From assembly GCF_004210375.1 (NCBI RefSeq), contig NC_134833.1, positions 24,928,063-24,992,062 on the forward strand: a stretch of DNA of 64,000 nucleotides, in the 5' to 3' direction. The notes under the pieces are model-generated. The model ran no database searches and was not told the DNA's origin. It saw nothing but the letters and a program-made list of their open reading frames with translations. This DNA comes from Tachypleus tridentatus. Lineage: Eukaryota; Arthropoda; Merostomata; Xiphosura; Limulidae. Positions within the stretch are counted from its first letter, which is position 1. Each line of letters opens with the position of its first letter. Shown here piece by piece: positions 1 to 13,200 of the stretch. The translations under genes and the position numbers were made by a program.

Positions 1-189
1 AGCCGTGGGGGCGTTACAATGTGACAGTCAATCCCACTATTCGTTGGTAAAAGAGTAGCCCCAGAGTTGGCGGTGGGTGGTGATGACTAGCTGCCTTCCC
101 TCTAGTCTTACACTGCTAAATTAGGGACGGCTAGCACAGATAGCCCTCGAGTAGTTTTGTGCGAAATTTCAAAACAAACAAACAAACAT
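1..189 (+). repeat. SINE family 1, 5'-cut by window edge
   Basis: This is the body and tail of a tRNA-derived SINE. It aligns almost base for base with the longer copy at 39894-40166 (shared blocks around GGTAAAAGAGTAGCCC, CTTCCCTCTAGTCTTACA and GGGACGGCTAG) and ends in a (AAAC)n tail at about 172-189. The tRNA-like head lies outside the window. This copy looks younger than the other two, with fewer differences from what I recall as the consensus. Confidence 0.85.
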
Positions 190-389
190 ACTGCTATTGC
201 TATCTCAACATAGCATCTTGTCTTGCGCAACATCAACCCAGGGAAATAACAGGTAATATTCATTTCTGAAAAAAACAAAGGAATAAAGGTAGGTTGGAAA
301 TAAATAATCTTACGAGTTTCTAGATCACATGTTATGTGAAAATGCACATAAACAGAACAAAAAATAAATACTATAATATTACAAGAAGA

Positions 390-507
390 TTGTTTGTTTT
401 AAAGTATAAAGCAATACAATGGACTATCTGTTCTCTAACCATCGTGGGTATTGAAACCCAAGTTTTTGTGTTGTAAGCCCTTAAAATTATCACTGAGCCA
501 TTGGGGG
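390..507 (-). repeat. SINE family 2 copy (tRNA-headed)
   Basis: Read on the minus strand it begins TGGCTCAGTGATAATTTTAA, carries a B-box-like GGGTTTCAATACCC, then the block CCATTGTATTGCTTTATACT, and ends in an A-rich CAAACAATC tail. The same layout recurs at 30224, 33362, 33519 and 43177. The tRNA cloverleaf is too degraded to be a gene. Confidence 0.7.
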
Positions 508-514
508 TGGACTG

Positions 515-1125
515 TAATGAAATAGAAATACATGGATTGTTCGAATATAGCAACGAGCAAAACAAATGATTCAGTACGGTGTTTATCCCATGCTAAGTGA
601 ACGGGCAAGTTTACTGACATACTGCGCTAATATCCAGGGTTCAATTTCTGCGGTGAATAGAGTGCAGGTAGGTTACTGTGTGGATTTGTGACACAATAAA
701 CAATCAAAGAAAATATTATGATCCAGTATATGGACATCACCGATATTGATGTAAAACAGTCGGAAGTTTGAAGAGTTTTTTTGTTTTGTTTTTTAAATTC
801 ATGACTAATTATCTTATACTTTGTCCTTAAATTATTTTGGTTTACAAAAGCAGAATATTAGTCTTTATTCATAGAGTTTTGATACCGAAACTTGGAAAGT
901 TTCTTTTTGTTACAATCAATAAGATGTTAAAATCGTATTATAACAAATAATGCTATTGCAATCACATTTTTTCGATATTGGTCAGTGTATTGATAGACTA
1001 ATGAAAGTATACGAAGTATAGAGGGCGAAAAGTAGGCACGGTGTGAGTTTGTTTCTTCCATGTTTGTCTGATGTAGTAAACGTGGAATAATAATTTATTT
1101 TATATTGTGTTAGTTAACAAAAAAA
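515..1125 (+). other. eIF3d 5' flank / 5' UTR
   Basis: No open gene is visible here. The start codon at 1126 follows a purine run (aacaaaaaaaATG). A T-rich stretch ending in TTAG at about 1111-1114 could be the acceptor of a 5'-UTR intron, but I cannot place the first exon or a transcription start. No TATA box or initiator can be assigned with confidence. Confidence 0.4.
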
Positions 1126-1251
1126 ATGCCAGCTCACTTCAATCCACCAATTATTCAGGATAACCCCACGGGATGGGGACCGTGTTCTATTCCAGAGCAA
1201 TTCAAAGATATGCCATATCAGCCTTTTTCGAAAAATGATCGACTTGGCAAA
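1126..1251 (+). CDS. eIF3d: eIF3d exon 1 (residues 1-42)
   Basis: Starts at the ATG and carries [11 protein letters not shown] and [15 protein letters not shown], the most conserved eIF3d N-terminal block. It ends AAA|gtaagt, phase 0. The reading frame happens to stay open for another 27 codons into the intron. Confidence 0.96.
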
Positions 1252-4200
1252 GTAAGTAACAAGCATATTGAACTTGGTTGTGATTGGTACTACAATGATA
1301 TAGGTTTAACTTTGACTCTCAGGGGGCCACAATAATTTACAGACTAAGCTACACTTGAAGAAACTGATTTTTCTGAATACAAGTTGGAGATAGATTTGGA
1401 GAAGGACTGTATTATTATTAGTATTACTATTATTAGGAAATGAAATTGCAGCCTGTTATGTCGTACTGAATATCCTGTTATTGAAGTGTAACAGAAATTG
1501 ATACAATTAGGGTGAAACTCGGGTTGGAAAAGTGAAATTGTTTTAAAATGTTAACACTAGAATTATAATCGTACACAACAGCAAAAAAAAAAAAAAAAAA
1601 GATGGGGTTCATTTAATAATACAAGTAGTATTCAGGTATCATTCTAAGAGATTTGAAAGCAGAGGCTGTTTGAAGGATTGTTAACATAATATGGACATTA
1701 AGAATTGGAAAATACTATTTTCACTGCCATTTAACTCTTGCTTTTTTGAAGAAAAGATCACTTTGAATTCAACCGTGGAATTATTGGATCTCATTTAGTG
1801 TGAGATTGAACATCTGCTGCAGATGTTGCTGATATTTCTTCTGAACATGCTGAGGGACAGTGGGAAATTTGATAAGTTTTATTTCCTTCACCATGTCTTG
1901 CTATAAACCTACTGCAGAATTAACTGGGCCTAATTTGGATTTTTTTTATGTGATTTCTCAGATATGTTCTCTTTTATCCATTTCCCAGATTTATGATAAT
2001 CCCTTTCCCTTCTTGTTACATGGTACTCTTTCCTTTTAAGTATCTTGCATTTTCTCCCTTCCATGGATAATAGGATTCATGCAGAATTCTTTGTATCTCA
2101 AATGCGTGAAGGCACAATCATGCCTCACCTTTCACAATCTTTACTTTAGCCTGTCATTATGCTGAATTTTCATTTCTTGATTCTCAGCTGTTGAATTGAT
2201 TTTGTCCATGTGGGAGGATGATTGACTTTATCCCAAAGTCAGTTTTCCTACTTTCATCTTATCTTATTTACTTTTCCACAGTACTTGTCTGCTATACACC
2301 TACTACCCAGTGAGCTCCACTGAGATCCTCAGGGTTTTTTTAGGGGATGCCCTCTCCCTGATTAGGTCTACTTTGGCACATTGCTAGCACTAGTGGTAAG
2401 TCTGTGGATTTACATGAAATTTGGTGCAGAAATACTTTATTACAGTCAACACATTAAATGGTGTTGCACTTGCCTATTTTTAGAAATTAAAGGGGTTATA
2501 GGGATTTTTAACAATTACACAGCTGTGTTGCCAACTTACATGGGATTTGGTACAAAGATAATTTGTTTACAGGTACCAAACAGAGATGCAAATATTTAGG
2601 GATTTTTGTCTTTTATTCAATTTTTCAGGTAGAAAGATACAATTAGAGGTTTTCATGAACTAGTTATGTTTATGCAAACAAACTTGCACAGGATTTGGTA
2701 CAAAGATACCTTCTTGTAGGTCACAAGCACTTTTTAATTTTCTTTCTTTGTTTTTTACAATTTTTGTATGTTCAAAATTGTCCATGTTGGGATTGTGTGG
2801 TGGAGACGTTGCATTTATCCCATGTGCATTGGCCTATTTAATTTGAACTGCTTATCTCAGTTTTTTAGAAGTTATAATTTTGTAATCTAAGCATGCAATC
2901 AAAGTTCGTTTTTGGCATTGTTTAACTCTAAAAGCAAATGTCACTTCTAGTTTAGTGGAGGTATTTATAGAAATTATAACAAAGTGGTAAAAGCTTAGTT
3001 TGGTAGTATGTTAGTGTTAGAAGAAAAGATGATTGTAAACAACTTCTGCTACAGTTACAATTTTTATAGCTTCAAAAAATTTTCTTATTTTATATCTCAA
3101 TTTAATTATGAACTTGCAGTATGATGTGAAAACAAATAGCTAGAACCTTTGGAAACATAACCATATCACACTTTGTTTTACCAACTACTGCTTTTTGTTA
3201 GGCTGTGGTCATGATAGGCCTTATTGGCCATAGTAATTCTTCAAATGTATAAATATCAAACAAAACAAAAGATTGTGGGCTTTAGCACCTAGATTTCACT
3301 TTTTGTTTGCTTGTTTATGTTTATAAGAAATTGTATATGTGTAAAATAATATAAAACAGGTTTTAAAATTTTAATATGTTGAATTAAAAACATTTTGATT
3401 AACAATTAAACAGAAACAGGCTTTTTATAAATTTGATTGGACAGTTATTTTTACTGAATGTGATTGATTATAATCATGATGAAACTATGTTTTAAATAAA
3501 AAAAGATAAATTTTATAGAATAACAAAATAAAAACTATATGAAAGTTTTACAAAAATGTAAAACAAAAAAATCTAATTAAAATGTACAACAAAGGTAAGC
3601 ACTTTTCATTATTGCTTGTAAGGCACAAAAAGTGTAGAATTTCAAAAGAAGAAAATTCATTGAAATAGCACGTATAAAAATTTTATTTTAAAAAAGTTAC
3701 AAAATCTTAAGCTTTTTTTTCCTGTTGTAATAGAACAACTGACAGGTGCATTGAATGAATAAAACATTGACATTTTAACTCTATATGGGTCAGGGATCAA
3801 AGTCTGTCATCCCATTTTTTGATTCATTCAAAATTTTATTGAACTACTATTTTATGAATTTATGTCAAATTTGATATCAAATTGTAGATCATAATTTAAG
3901 TTTTGGTATTATATATACATTATTTGATATCTTAATTTAAAAGTAAATTGAAAAACACCGTACTGGTGTGTCACATGTTGAATGCAGCATTGGTTCAAAT
4001 TAGATATTTGTATTTCAGCACAGCTAGTATGGGTATCAACACTTTTTTATTGATAAGCAGAGAACAACATTTCGAAAACTTTGTTAACAACCTGCAGATG
4101 ACCAAGGAAGGTTGAAGCATTGTTTTCTGCTTATCAATAAAAGTGTTAATATCCATACCAGCCATTCTGAAAATGTATTATTTCAAGTTGGTTTCTTGTT

Positions 4201-7200
4201 ATCAAGTAATTACATATTTGTATTGTTCAAATATAAAGTCTATAGTTTATGTTTGAAGAACCCAAGTTACCAATATTTACAGTCTAGAATATAAAATAAT
4301 GTCTCTTATATTCTATGTTTGCTGATATATTTCTACATTAACTTACTCATATACAGTGGTCCAGCCCATGTGTTTCCATTGTTTGTAAAAATATACAAAT
4401 ACTTCTGGGTATAACATGCAAATAACCAATTAAAAGGTTAGAATGCCTCTCCAGTAGCTTTTTCAGCCTTTTTGAAAACTCAAGTGACAAACATTCTTTT
4501 TGTTCTAGATTCCAAGTGAGATTTCTTTGAGCTGAAAATTTCATTTTTTTTAAAACTCAAATACAGCTTAGTTACTAAGCATGATGAATTGTTGTGAATT
4601 TCTATGGTATTGATGTAGTAATTTAGGATGTTTGATTATTTCAAAATATATAAAACTTGAAAACATCTTCATGCCCTCCATGTGTAAAATTTGAAAAGGC
4701 TCAGGAACCTACACAAGCAGGAAATAACAATTTTTCACTTGAAGAAGTAATTGTTTATTATACTTTATTTACTGTTCTATGTTTCAAGAAAAATAAATTT
4801 AAAAACTGATTTGTAAATAGTAATGTATTATAACTGAAGTATTACTATTTTACAAAATACTAGTTCACTGAATCAGAGCCAAGACAGGTTACTTGAGAAG
4901 GCCAGTTTTATATTCTTGGCTATGGTAATATGAGTGTACTTGCACAGTGTCATTGCAACTTTTGTAATGTTAGCGAGGCAAGACTGAAAGGTTAATATAA
5001 CAAAAATAATAATTATATTAAGATGTATAATGTTATGAAATTTGAGCTATTTAGACTAAACATGCTTTTATAAGTTGAAATCATTGTTGAATGAAAAAAA
5101 CAATTTATATTTAATTTTTATGGTGGTTACAACATCAGTCAAATTGACCAAACCTATACACAGATTCTGCAGGGAAAAATAACAGAATATAGTTCAAAGT
5201 TTTTGCTTTAAAGTGTTTGAAATTTAAAATTTGCTAATGTATAAGAGTATTTATAATATTAAAATCAAATAATTTTTCATGTTGGATAATTAATATTTGA
5301 TAAGAAAAATGTCACGAGAAAAACATTATTTAAGAAACCTGATAATTTTGTGTATGAAAGCCTTATAATGTTTACTGACAATTTGCCTTATTTTGTAAAG
5401 ATATGAATACTAATTTTAAAGTTATGGCATGAAAACTATAACAAACACAAAATGGTTATGAGGTCTGTTCATGGGACTGAGCTGTGCTGGAAGAGTTAGG
5501 GTTAACTTTGTTCCACAGATATGTTCATCTACCTGATAATCTTTCATCTGATTGTTGCACTCTGCTTAAAATGTCTTCTGTACCTACTTTAATACATGGA
5601 AGAACAAAAAACAGTTTTTGAGTTCAAAAGTACGTCTTTGTACATGCAGAAAGTAAATATGGCTGAAGTGTTGAGTAGTTTTTCCTTGTGTTTTCACTGA
5701 ATAGCATACATAAAAGTTCCCAAGCAAAGGAGTTTGGTAATGGGAAGAATAACATTCTTCCTTGGTTTATATGTTCAATGAAAATGTATGTAACAAAAAT
5801 ATAAATGTTTTATTTTTTAATTGTTTAACAGTTTGTCAAACCTTAATAACATCTCTGTCATACTGTAGGAGTTTTGGGTTTCTTTTTTTTTTATTTCTTG
5901 ATGAAAGAAGTTGCTAATAGGTACTTTGATATTAAATACATTGAGTGTAAAATTAGAAACCATTATCCAGACATGATTTCATATAATATATTTCAGATTT
6001 GTTAAGATGTGATAGTTCATTTGTTAAAATGATATTCTAATTTGGTAGTGTGTTTTGGTTGTTGAATACTACAGTATATGGGTGCAGAATGTTACATTTA
6101 ATTGTGCTGATTTTAGATGTTTTTTTGTTTTGGGATGAACAATTGTTATTCTGATTGTCTGTTAGAAATTTTTATGATTTGACTCATTTATTGCACTTAT
6201 TAACAATGTTTTAAAATTAAAACTAAGACTTTAAGCATATAAATATGGATCACATGGTAGGAAAATCTATTTGATTGAAAGAGTTGAAATTGAAATCCAA
6301 CTTCTATTTTTATTTTCACCCAATAAACTTGCAGTTAATTATGGGATACAGTGCTTCTTGATAATAATCTATTTTATTGAACATTATGCAGACTTCAGTG
6401 GCATTTTAGATTTAAAAGTTATCAAATTTTATGATAAGTGTTTAAGTTTTTTTGTTTTGTTTTTTGTATCTTTGACCAGGTGGCTGACTGGACAGGCACA
6501 ATTTATCAGGATAGAAGATTTGCTAGTAAGTTTAATTATTAATGTGATGCCATTAATACTGTAGCTTACATGCACATGTATGCTGATTGAATGTGGTTTT
6601 AAACATATATACTTTTATGTAATTATGACATTTAAATGAAAAACCATAATTTTGCCTCAGAGTAGTGAAAAGCTTCTAAAGACATTGTTAATAATTGCAT
6701 GTGCAAGATTGTGTACAAATTGATTCAAGTACTAATGAAATAAGATGTTTAATTTGTGGTATTCATACACATAAGGACTTCTAATCTTTGTTTCAGGCAG
6801 GTAACAGGGTTTCAGATTTGCCAAGAAATCAAACTAAACATTTTTCATGGACTTTTAAGTTAGTAAAAAGATGAAGTAAAGATGTATCTTAAGATGGTTG
6901 GTATGGGTATTAAAACGTTTATTAAAATAGAGAACAATGTTTCAACCTTCTTGGGTGAAGAAAGATTAACCTGAAGATGACCTGACAAGATCGAAACATT
7001 GTTTTCTACTTCATTTTAATAAAAGTTTTAATATACATAGCAGCCATCTTGAGATACATTTTTACTTCAAGTGGGTTTCTCATCATTACGAAAAAGATGA
7101 AGTATTTATTTAGTAGAGCATTCAGACAGTACTTTGTGGCATAACAATTAAGTTTCTAATGGTTATATCATGTTATTTCACAATGTATTGTGCATTATAT

Positions 7201-10200
7201 TATGTATGTTTTAAATAATGTACATGTACAAAGTGTGTAGAGTGTATCTTTACACAGGTGTTTAATTTCAAAGCTTCTGATTTGATTGTTGACATGGATA
7301 ATTGGTTTTACATCGTAGTAATAACTGCTTGAGTAAAAAAAAATTTTAAAGTGTAATTTTAAATTTCCACAATAAATTAGCAGATATTTTGTTTCAAACA
7401 TTCTGTATAACAGCAATTTATATATTAAGTGACTGTTAGCAAGTAGAAAAATTCACACATCACTGCATCAGTTATGGCTCACAGTGTCATTCTGCCTGAA
7501 TTACCTGTAAAATAGAAAAAAAAGTCGATTTTCTTTAATACTGAGAAAAAGAAAAAGGTGCCATTTATTTTCTGTTGAAAATATATCAATATAATATGTA
7601 GTTCACAATGGCCATGCTTATGCAGGGTTATCAATATGGCCCCACAGCCAGTGGTCCTGGATCTTCAATGTTTTTTTTTTTCAAAGGTTGTTCCACAAAT
7701 AGTATTTAATGAACTCAAAAAAAAGAACATCACTGTCAATGAAAAACTTTATTTACAATGCATCTTACACATATACTTTCCATAAATAGAAAAATGCATG
7801 TTAATATTTAATAAAAAAAAAAAAAGTTGTTTACAACATACACTGCATGTTACTTCCATTTATAGATACAAAATAATTATTTCATGGTAAAGTGAAAATA
7901 CTTTTCTTTATCTGAAAATTTTCAAATGTTATTTGTATGATCTCTAAAACCTCCTAAATATCAATTTTTTTTTTTAGAAAAACTATTATTTCTGTTGTTT
8001 TTCTTCCCCTAATTCTGTATGAGATCAGTTGATTTCACTAACCTTGCAACAGCTATAAAATTTAGGAATGATAAATTTTTCCAATTTTCTTTTTGGAATG
8101 ACTGCAGCTTGTAACAGAAAACCACAAATGTTTATCCTCAGCAACTTGAAGTTGTAAGAGTATATATCTATTTATACTTAAATTTTGTTTTTTTATTTTC
8201 CTTTCAATAACCTATAATTACTGTTTATGCCATAAGAAGTACAAATCATGAGGGCAGACATGCAGTTCACGTTACAGTATCAAATTACATAATGCAAAAA
8301 CTAGTCATCTGTGTACCTCATATAAAAACATTTTTTATTTTATCTAAGCTAAAAATTTTCAATTTTTAAATTTTACTTATTTTTACAATAATAAAGTATG
8401 CACATCAAAAACAATAAATAAATTACTTACCTCAGTCTTTTTCATTTTTTTTTTGCTCTCAACTGTTGATGAAACCTAACTTCGCTTTTTATACTGTTTG
8501 TACAGTTGTACTATTACATTAAATAATGCACCAAAGAACACAGAATGATAATGTATAAAAAGGAAATAATGTTCCATACTATCAAAATTTTTATGGCTTT
8601 TTAACTGTCTGACCAAAACTGTTAAAAATTCATCTGAACTCATTGATACGTTCTCTTGGGATTTGAACTGGAAGTAAAATGTATAATTCTTTGTACAGGT
8701 AATAACATAGTGACACTTGAAAGAGAAAAGCTTCAGCTTTCTATTGGTCATAAATAATATAGTCTAAAAAGCACAAAATTACAATTACTAATTTACATTA
8801 AATTTCATACTTCTCATAGAGGGATAAAGTTAGAGAAAATGGAAGAAGTTAAAAAACATCACTGTTCTTATGCCAGGAGAGATTGAGATTTAAAAAAATA
8901 TTTTCTTATAAATTAAGAACTTAAATAATAGTAAACTTTGATTTCTTATCTGTGTTATGATGTCAAGTTAATTCATGTACATTAATAATAAAATAGTTTA
9001 ACTAAATTTTGAATGTAACTTTTTGAATGGTTCTGACATGTCCACTTTGACATACCTAAAGTGAATGGGTTAATTATTTGATACTTTCACGTGGCTTTAT
9101 GTTTGAGCAATTTATTGTCACTGATGAAACCTATTAGAAGTTGAATATATGCTGTATGCAAATTGTGTTATGTTTAGTTTGTTATGGTACAAAATTCAAA
9201 GTATTAGTACTTATGCTTGCCTTGCATGTGGGCTGTTTTATGACATATTCTTGTGTGTATGAAACTCCAGTTTGGGTTAACTAGAACCTTGCTTATGGGT
9301 TTACAAGTCTTTTTTTTTTCTATTTTCATGGCAGTTTGTGTTGCACATGTGAAATACTGATATTTGGCATTCACAAGTGGGTGCAATTTCAGCATGTATT
9401 TTAATATGGTCTCCACCAGTGAAAATGATACTCATTTTGTATTTTGGCAGCAAATTTTCGTGATAGAAAAAGTTAATTGTACAGTAAATGATTATGTGAA
9501 GAGAAGTATGTATCCAACATGTATTTAAAGAGTTCAATACACTAAAACACTAGATCTCCTTAAAATGAAATAAAAACTATGCCAAAATTTCATTAAAGTT
9601 ATGTTTGCAAACAAGATAGCTAAAGATGCAGCTTCCAGTGAAAACAAAATTCAGTTAATCATTGCTAAACACAGCAAACATAACAGAGAAGAGATTTTAA
9701 ATATTAAAATTCTTCTGAAAATATTAATTCCAAATACTTTCAATTTTTGATATAAATTTTCATGTTTGTCACAGTTTGTGCCACAAAAGGATAGATTGAA
9801 TCTCAAAGTAAATTATCACCTTTGGGTACTAAAAAATTGATGTTGGAACACTAGGTTTTTGTATACCATGCCCAATACCTCTGTTAATCAGGTAACAGTT
9901 GGCACTGATTTGAGTAATAAAGATAATAGAGAAGCATAGGGTAAAATCAACAAGCAACTAAGTATAACTCCAGAACCCATTACATTTGTGAGATCTGAGG
10001 GGCAAGTAGCACAAAGTACAGCCAGACTTGAGCAGTGAAAAGTATTATTTATGAGAAGAGACTGGAATATACACGTTGATTTGAACAAGACCTACAGATT
10101 CCAAGAAGAGGAATTGCTAATCAGCATATCACAAAATGTGCTTATGTGGTCTGCTAGATCTTGGGCAGTGTCAATTATTGAGCTCAAAGTTCTGTAGGAG

Positions 10201-13200
10201 GATAATATTGATGCAGTCCATGAGTGTAAGTAAGAAAAATACATATTTAGCAGCACAGAGCCAAGACAATTGTATCCAGTTGAAGTCAACTTTCAATGCT
10301 TTATTGTTTGTCATGATGAGGTGTAGGGACAGAAAAATGATAAGACAAAAGCAGTTACCACTAATGTTATATAGTAAGAAGAAGAAAAGGCATTAGTTTG
10401 CCTTTGGCAGAATAGATACTATTGTGCAGAGAGAATGACAACCTGCTTAGTATAATGATGCAGTTCTGGGATGCCAATGCTGCTAAACCTTGCCTGTCTT
10501 AGATGTTTATATGTGATTGGAATTGAAACATTCTCTGAGGTCATGTGTCTACTGAAGTCCAGTTTCTTTATAGGTATGTCTTGTGTGCCCTCATGTCATG
10601 ACATTTTCAGTGCCATGTTCTTAAAGAATTAATTTTGATGGCAGGACAAGTTTATTTGTGTATCTTCTGTATACATATACTCCAGGATCATCCTTGCTTC
10701 TGAGATTCAGCATGTGAATGAAAGTTTTAACAATATCACAGAATGAACCATGTGAAAATGCTTTATTTATCAGAATGTTCAATTACATTTCAGTTTCCTA
10801 ACTTTTGCTTCTTATGTTGCAAAAATAAAGCTTTCCCTACTTTATTCATAGCATGTGACAGTATGACATCTTTACTCATGGCAAGATATTCTTGCATGGG
10901 TTTTAATGGAAATAATTTAATCTTTCCAGGTATAGCTTTGGAGATGAGTGTTGGATTCTTGCATTGTTAATTACTTTAAATTTATTGTTTCAGAAGTATG
11001 AATATATATAAAAGGTAAAAAAAATGATTCTCCACAGTTGTTAAGAACTTGCACATTATAACATAAAGATCAAACAAGTAATTTTATTTCATATTCAGAA
11101 AAGTCACTTTTTTAATGTGTACTTTATATGCAAGGAACAAGCCATGATTGTGTTTTTTTTCTACAGATAAATATGCATCTCAGTTTGGAAGTGGCAACCA
11201 GTATGCTTATTTCCATGAAGAGGATGAAAATACTTTTCAGTTAGTGGATACAGCAAAAGTATATAAACCTCTCCATCAACGAGGCAGGTTTAGGATAAAT
11301 CAGGTATAGTGCATTTGTCCACAGTATTTTAAGTAATAAAAAGAATGATAAAAGTTTGTGAAATGAAAAACTGAAAAAAAATATTAATATATAAAAACAA
11401 TTTTATGAATCATTGTTATAAAAAGTATTACTAATGTGTATTAATGAATTTTATGCTGAGTTGAAACAACTGTTATGTTTTAAAAGGGAGTAACATAGAA
11501 CTGTCAAATAATGTTGATGAAAGTTCCAGCTTCTAATATATAGTTACGTCACTTATCTGTGATTAAGAAAAAAAATTCTTCAGTGCGTATCCTCACTTGT
11601 ATAATGTTTCTAAAATACACCTATATTTCTACTATAGCTGTTACTCGACTGTCAGGGTTTCTTCCTGTGCTAAGCACTGGTCTGACTTTTCTTGCTTAAT
11701 CTAGTCTTTTATAGCCTATTTAATTGTCTTTTGTACTAGTTGTCTCATTACATTCTCCATCTACGTCAGTGCACCCTCTATCCCGGTACTGTGAATGACA
11801 TTTCATTCAGATAATGTTATCACATTTTTCATGACAAACCATCACTAATAGGCCTTTCAGTGTTTTGAAAAGAAAAAAAAAAAGATTGTGAAGCCAATTT
11901 ACAGTGTGAATTCTGGGATTATTTTTTCCAGCAGAAGCACATGAGGCCTTTGCTATCTCACTTCTGATATGTAGCAGCGTACAACAACAGCGTGAGAGTC
12001 ACTCTCAGTTGAAACTGTAAACGATTAATTCACAGTGAGATGATGAAGACACATATTCAGTTCAGTGATATTCTTCCATGGGGATCTGAGGCTGCAGTTA
12101 ACTCCTTCAATATGGGCTTGGTCAATATAACTGACCACATGACCTCTTTGAACTTGTGTGAAGTCTTTTCAAATTTAATACTTCTCACTTTCAATATAGT
12201 GTGTATATCTTCACAGACTTGGGCAGTCTTTCAGTTAATATTATATTTTTCACTTTCAAAAAATCATATTTTTAGTGAAGTATTTTTAATTAAATAGATT
12301 TGGTTATGAATATATTGAAAGTTTGTTTTGAATATTCCCCATGAAAAGAAATTTCCATGTTAAAAAAATGCTTTTCCTTATCTCAGATTTCCTTTGCATA
12401 ATTCTAAAAACTTCCTAAATGCATTTCAAACATTTTTAAAAATAAAACTGTTATTTTCTTAACTGAATCTCAAAAAAAAAAAAAAAACTGGTCAGTTTAA
12501 CCAACCTTGTAACTACCAAAAGAAAATCTAAATAAATCTAAATTACCTTTCTTTCTCGAATCACTTTAAATTGTAACAGGAAACTATATCTATTTATCCC
12601 AGGTAGCTCTAAGTTTGTAATGGAATACATCTATTTATAATTAAATTTTATTGTTTTATTACTCTTTGAACCATGTCTCACAAATATCCATGCCATTATA
12701 AACTGTAAATCACTTGGAGACCATGCAGCTCATATTATTCTTATGAGTTACTTTACCAATGAACTGTTACAACCTGTGTGCATGTGTCTCTCGTGCAAGA
12801 GTTTTATAATATTATTATTATTCATTTTATATAATTTAATTTTAACTAACCTAAAAAGATCACAATTTTTACATTTTAGTTACTTTTACAATTACACATT
12901 AAGAATAAACATGAAAAACAAAAAGTAAAATATTTAACCAGTCTTTTTCTTGCTGTATATTGTTGAAGAGAGTTAACTTTAATTTTTCATATGAATGATA
13001 GTAATACACTTAATTTTACTTAAATAATGCACAAAACAATATAGACTAATTAGCATGCAAAAAGTAGATATATTCTCTTACCTTTTGAGATTTTTCTGGC
13101 TTTCCAAGAGAGAACTATTCATGAATTATGAAACAAAGGATGTGACAGGAGGGGTGTGATTTTCTATTCAATAACTCTGTAACCAAACAAAATTGAAGAC

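Larger units (their letters stand above)
1252..6479 (+). other. eIF3d intron 1
   Basis: AT-rich and non-coding. It holds a poly(A) run at about 1583-1600, an old repeat (family B, from about 3775) and a hairpin Penelope-type insertion at 4015-4213. I recognise nothing in 1350-3770; 1750-2350 is relatively pyrimidine-rich and may be another decayed element. Confidence 0.8.
6526..11166 (+). other. eIF3d intron 2
   Basis: Holds a hairpin element (6879-7090) and family A repeat copy 1 (about 7860-9075). The stretches 7105-7860 and 9080-11160 show no recognisable gene or element; short open frames there have no conserved motif. Confidence 0.8.
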
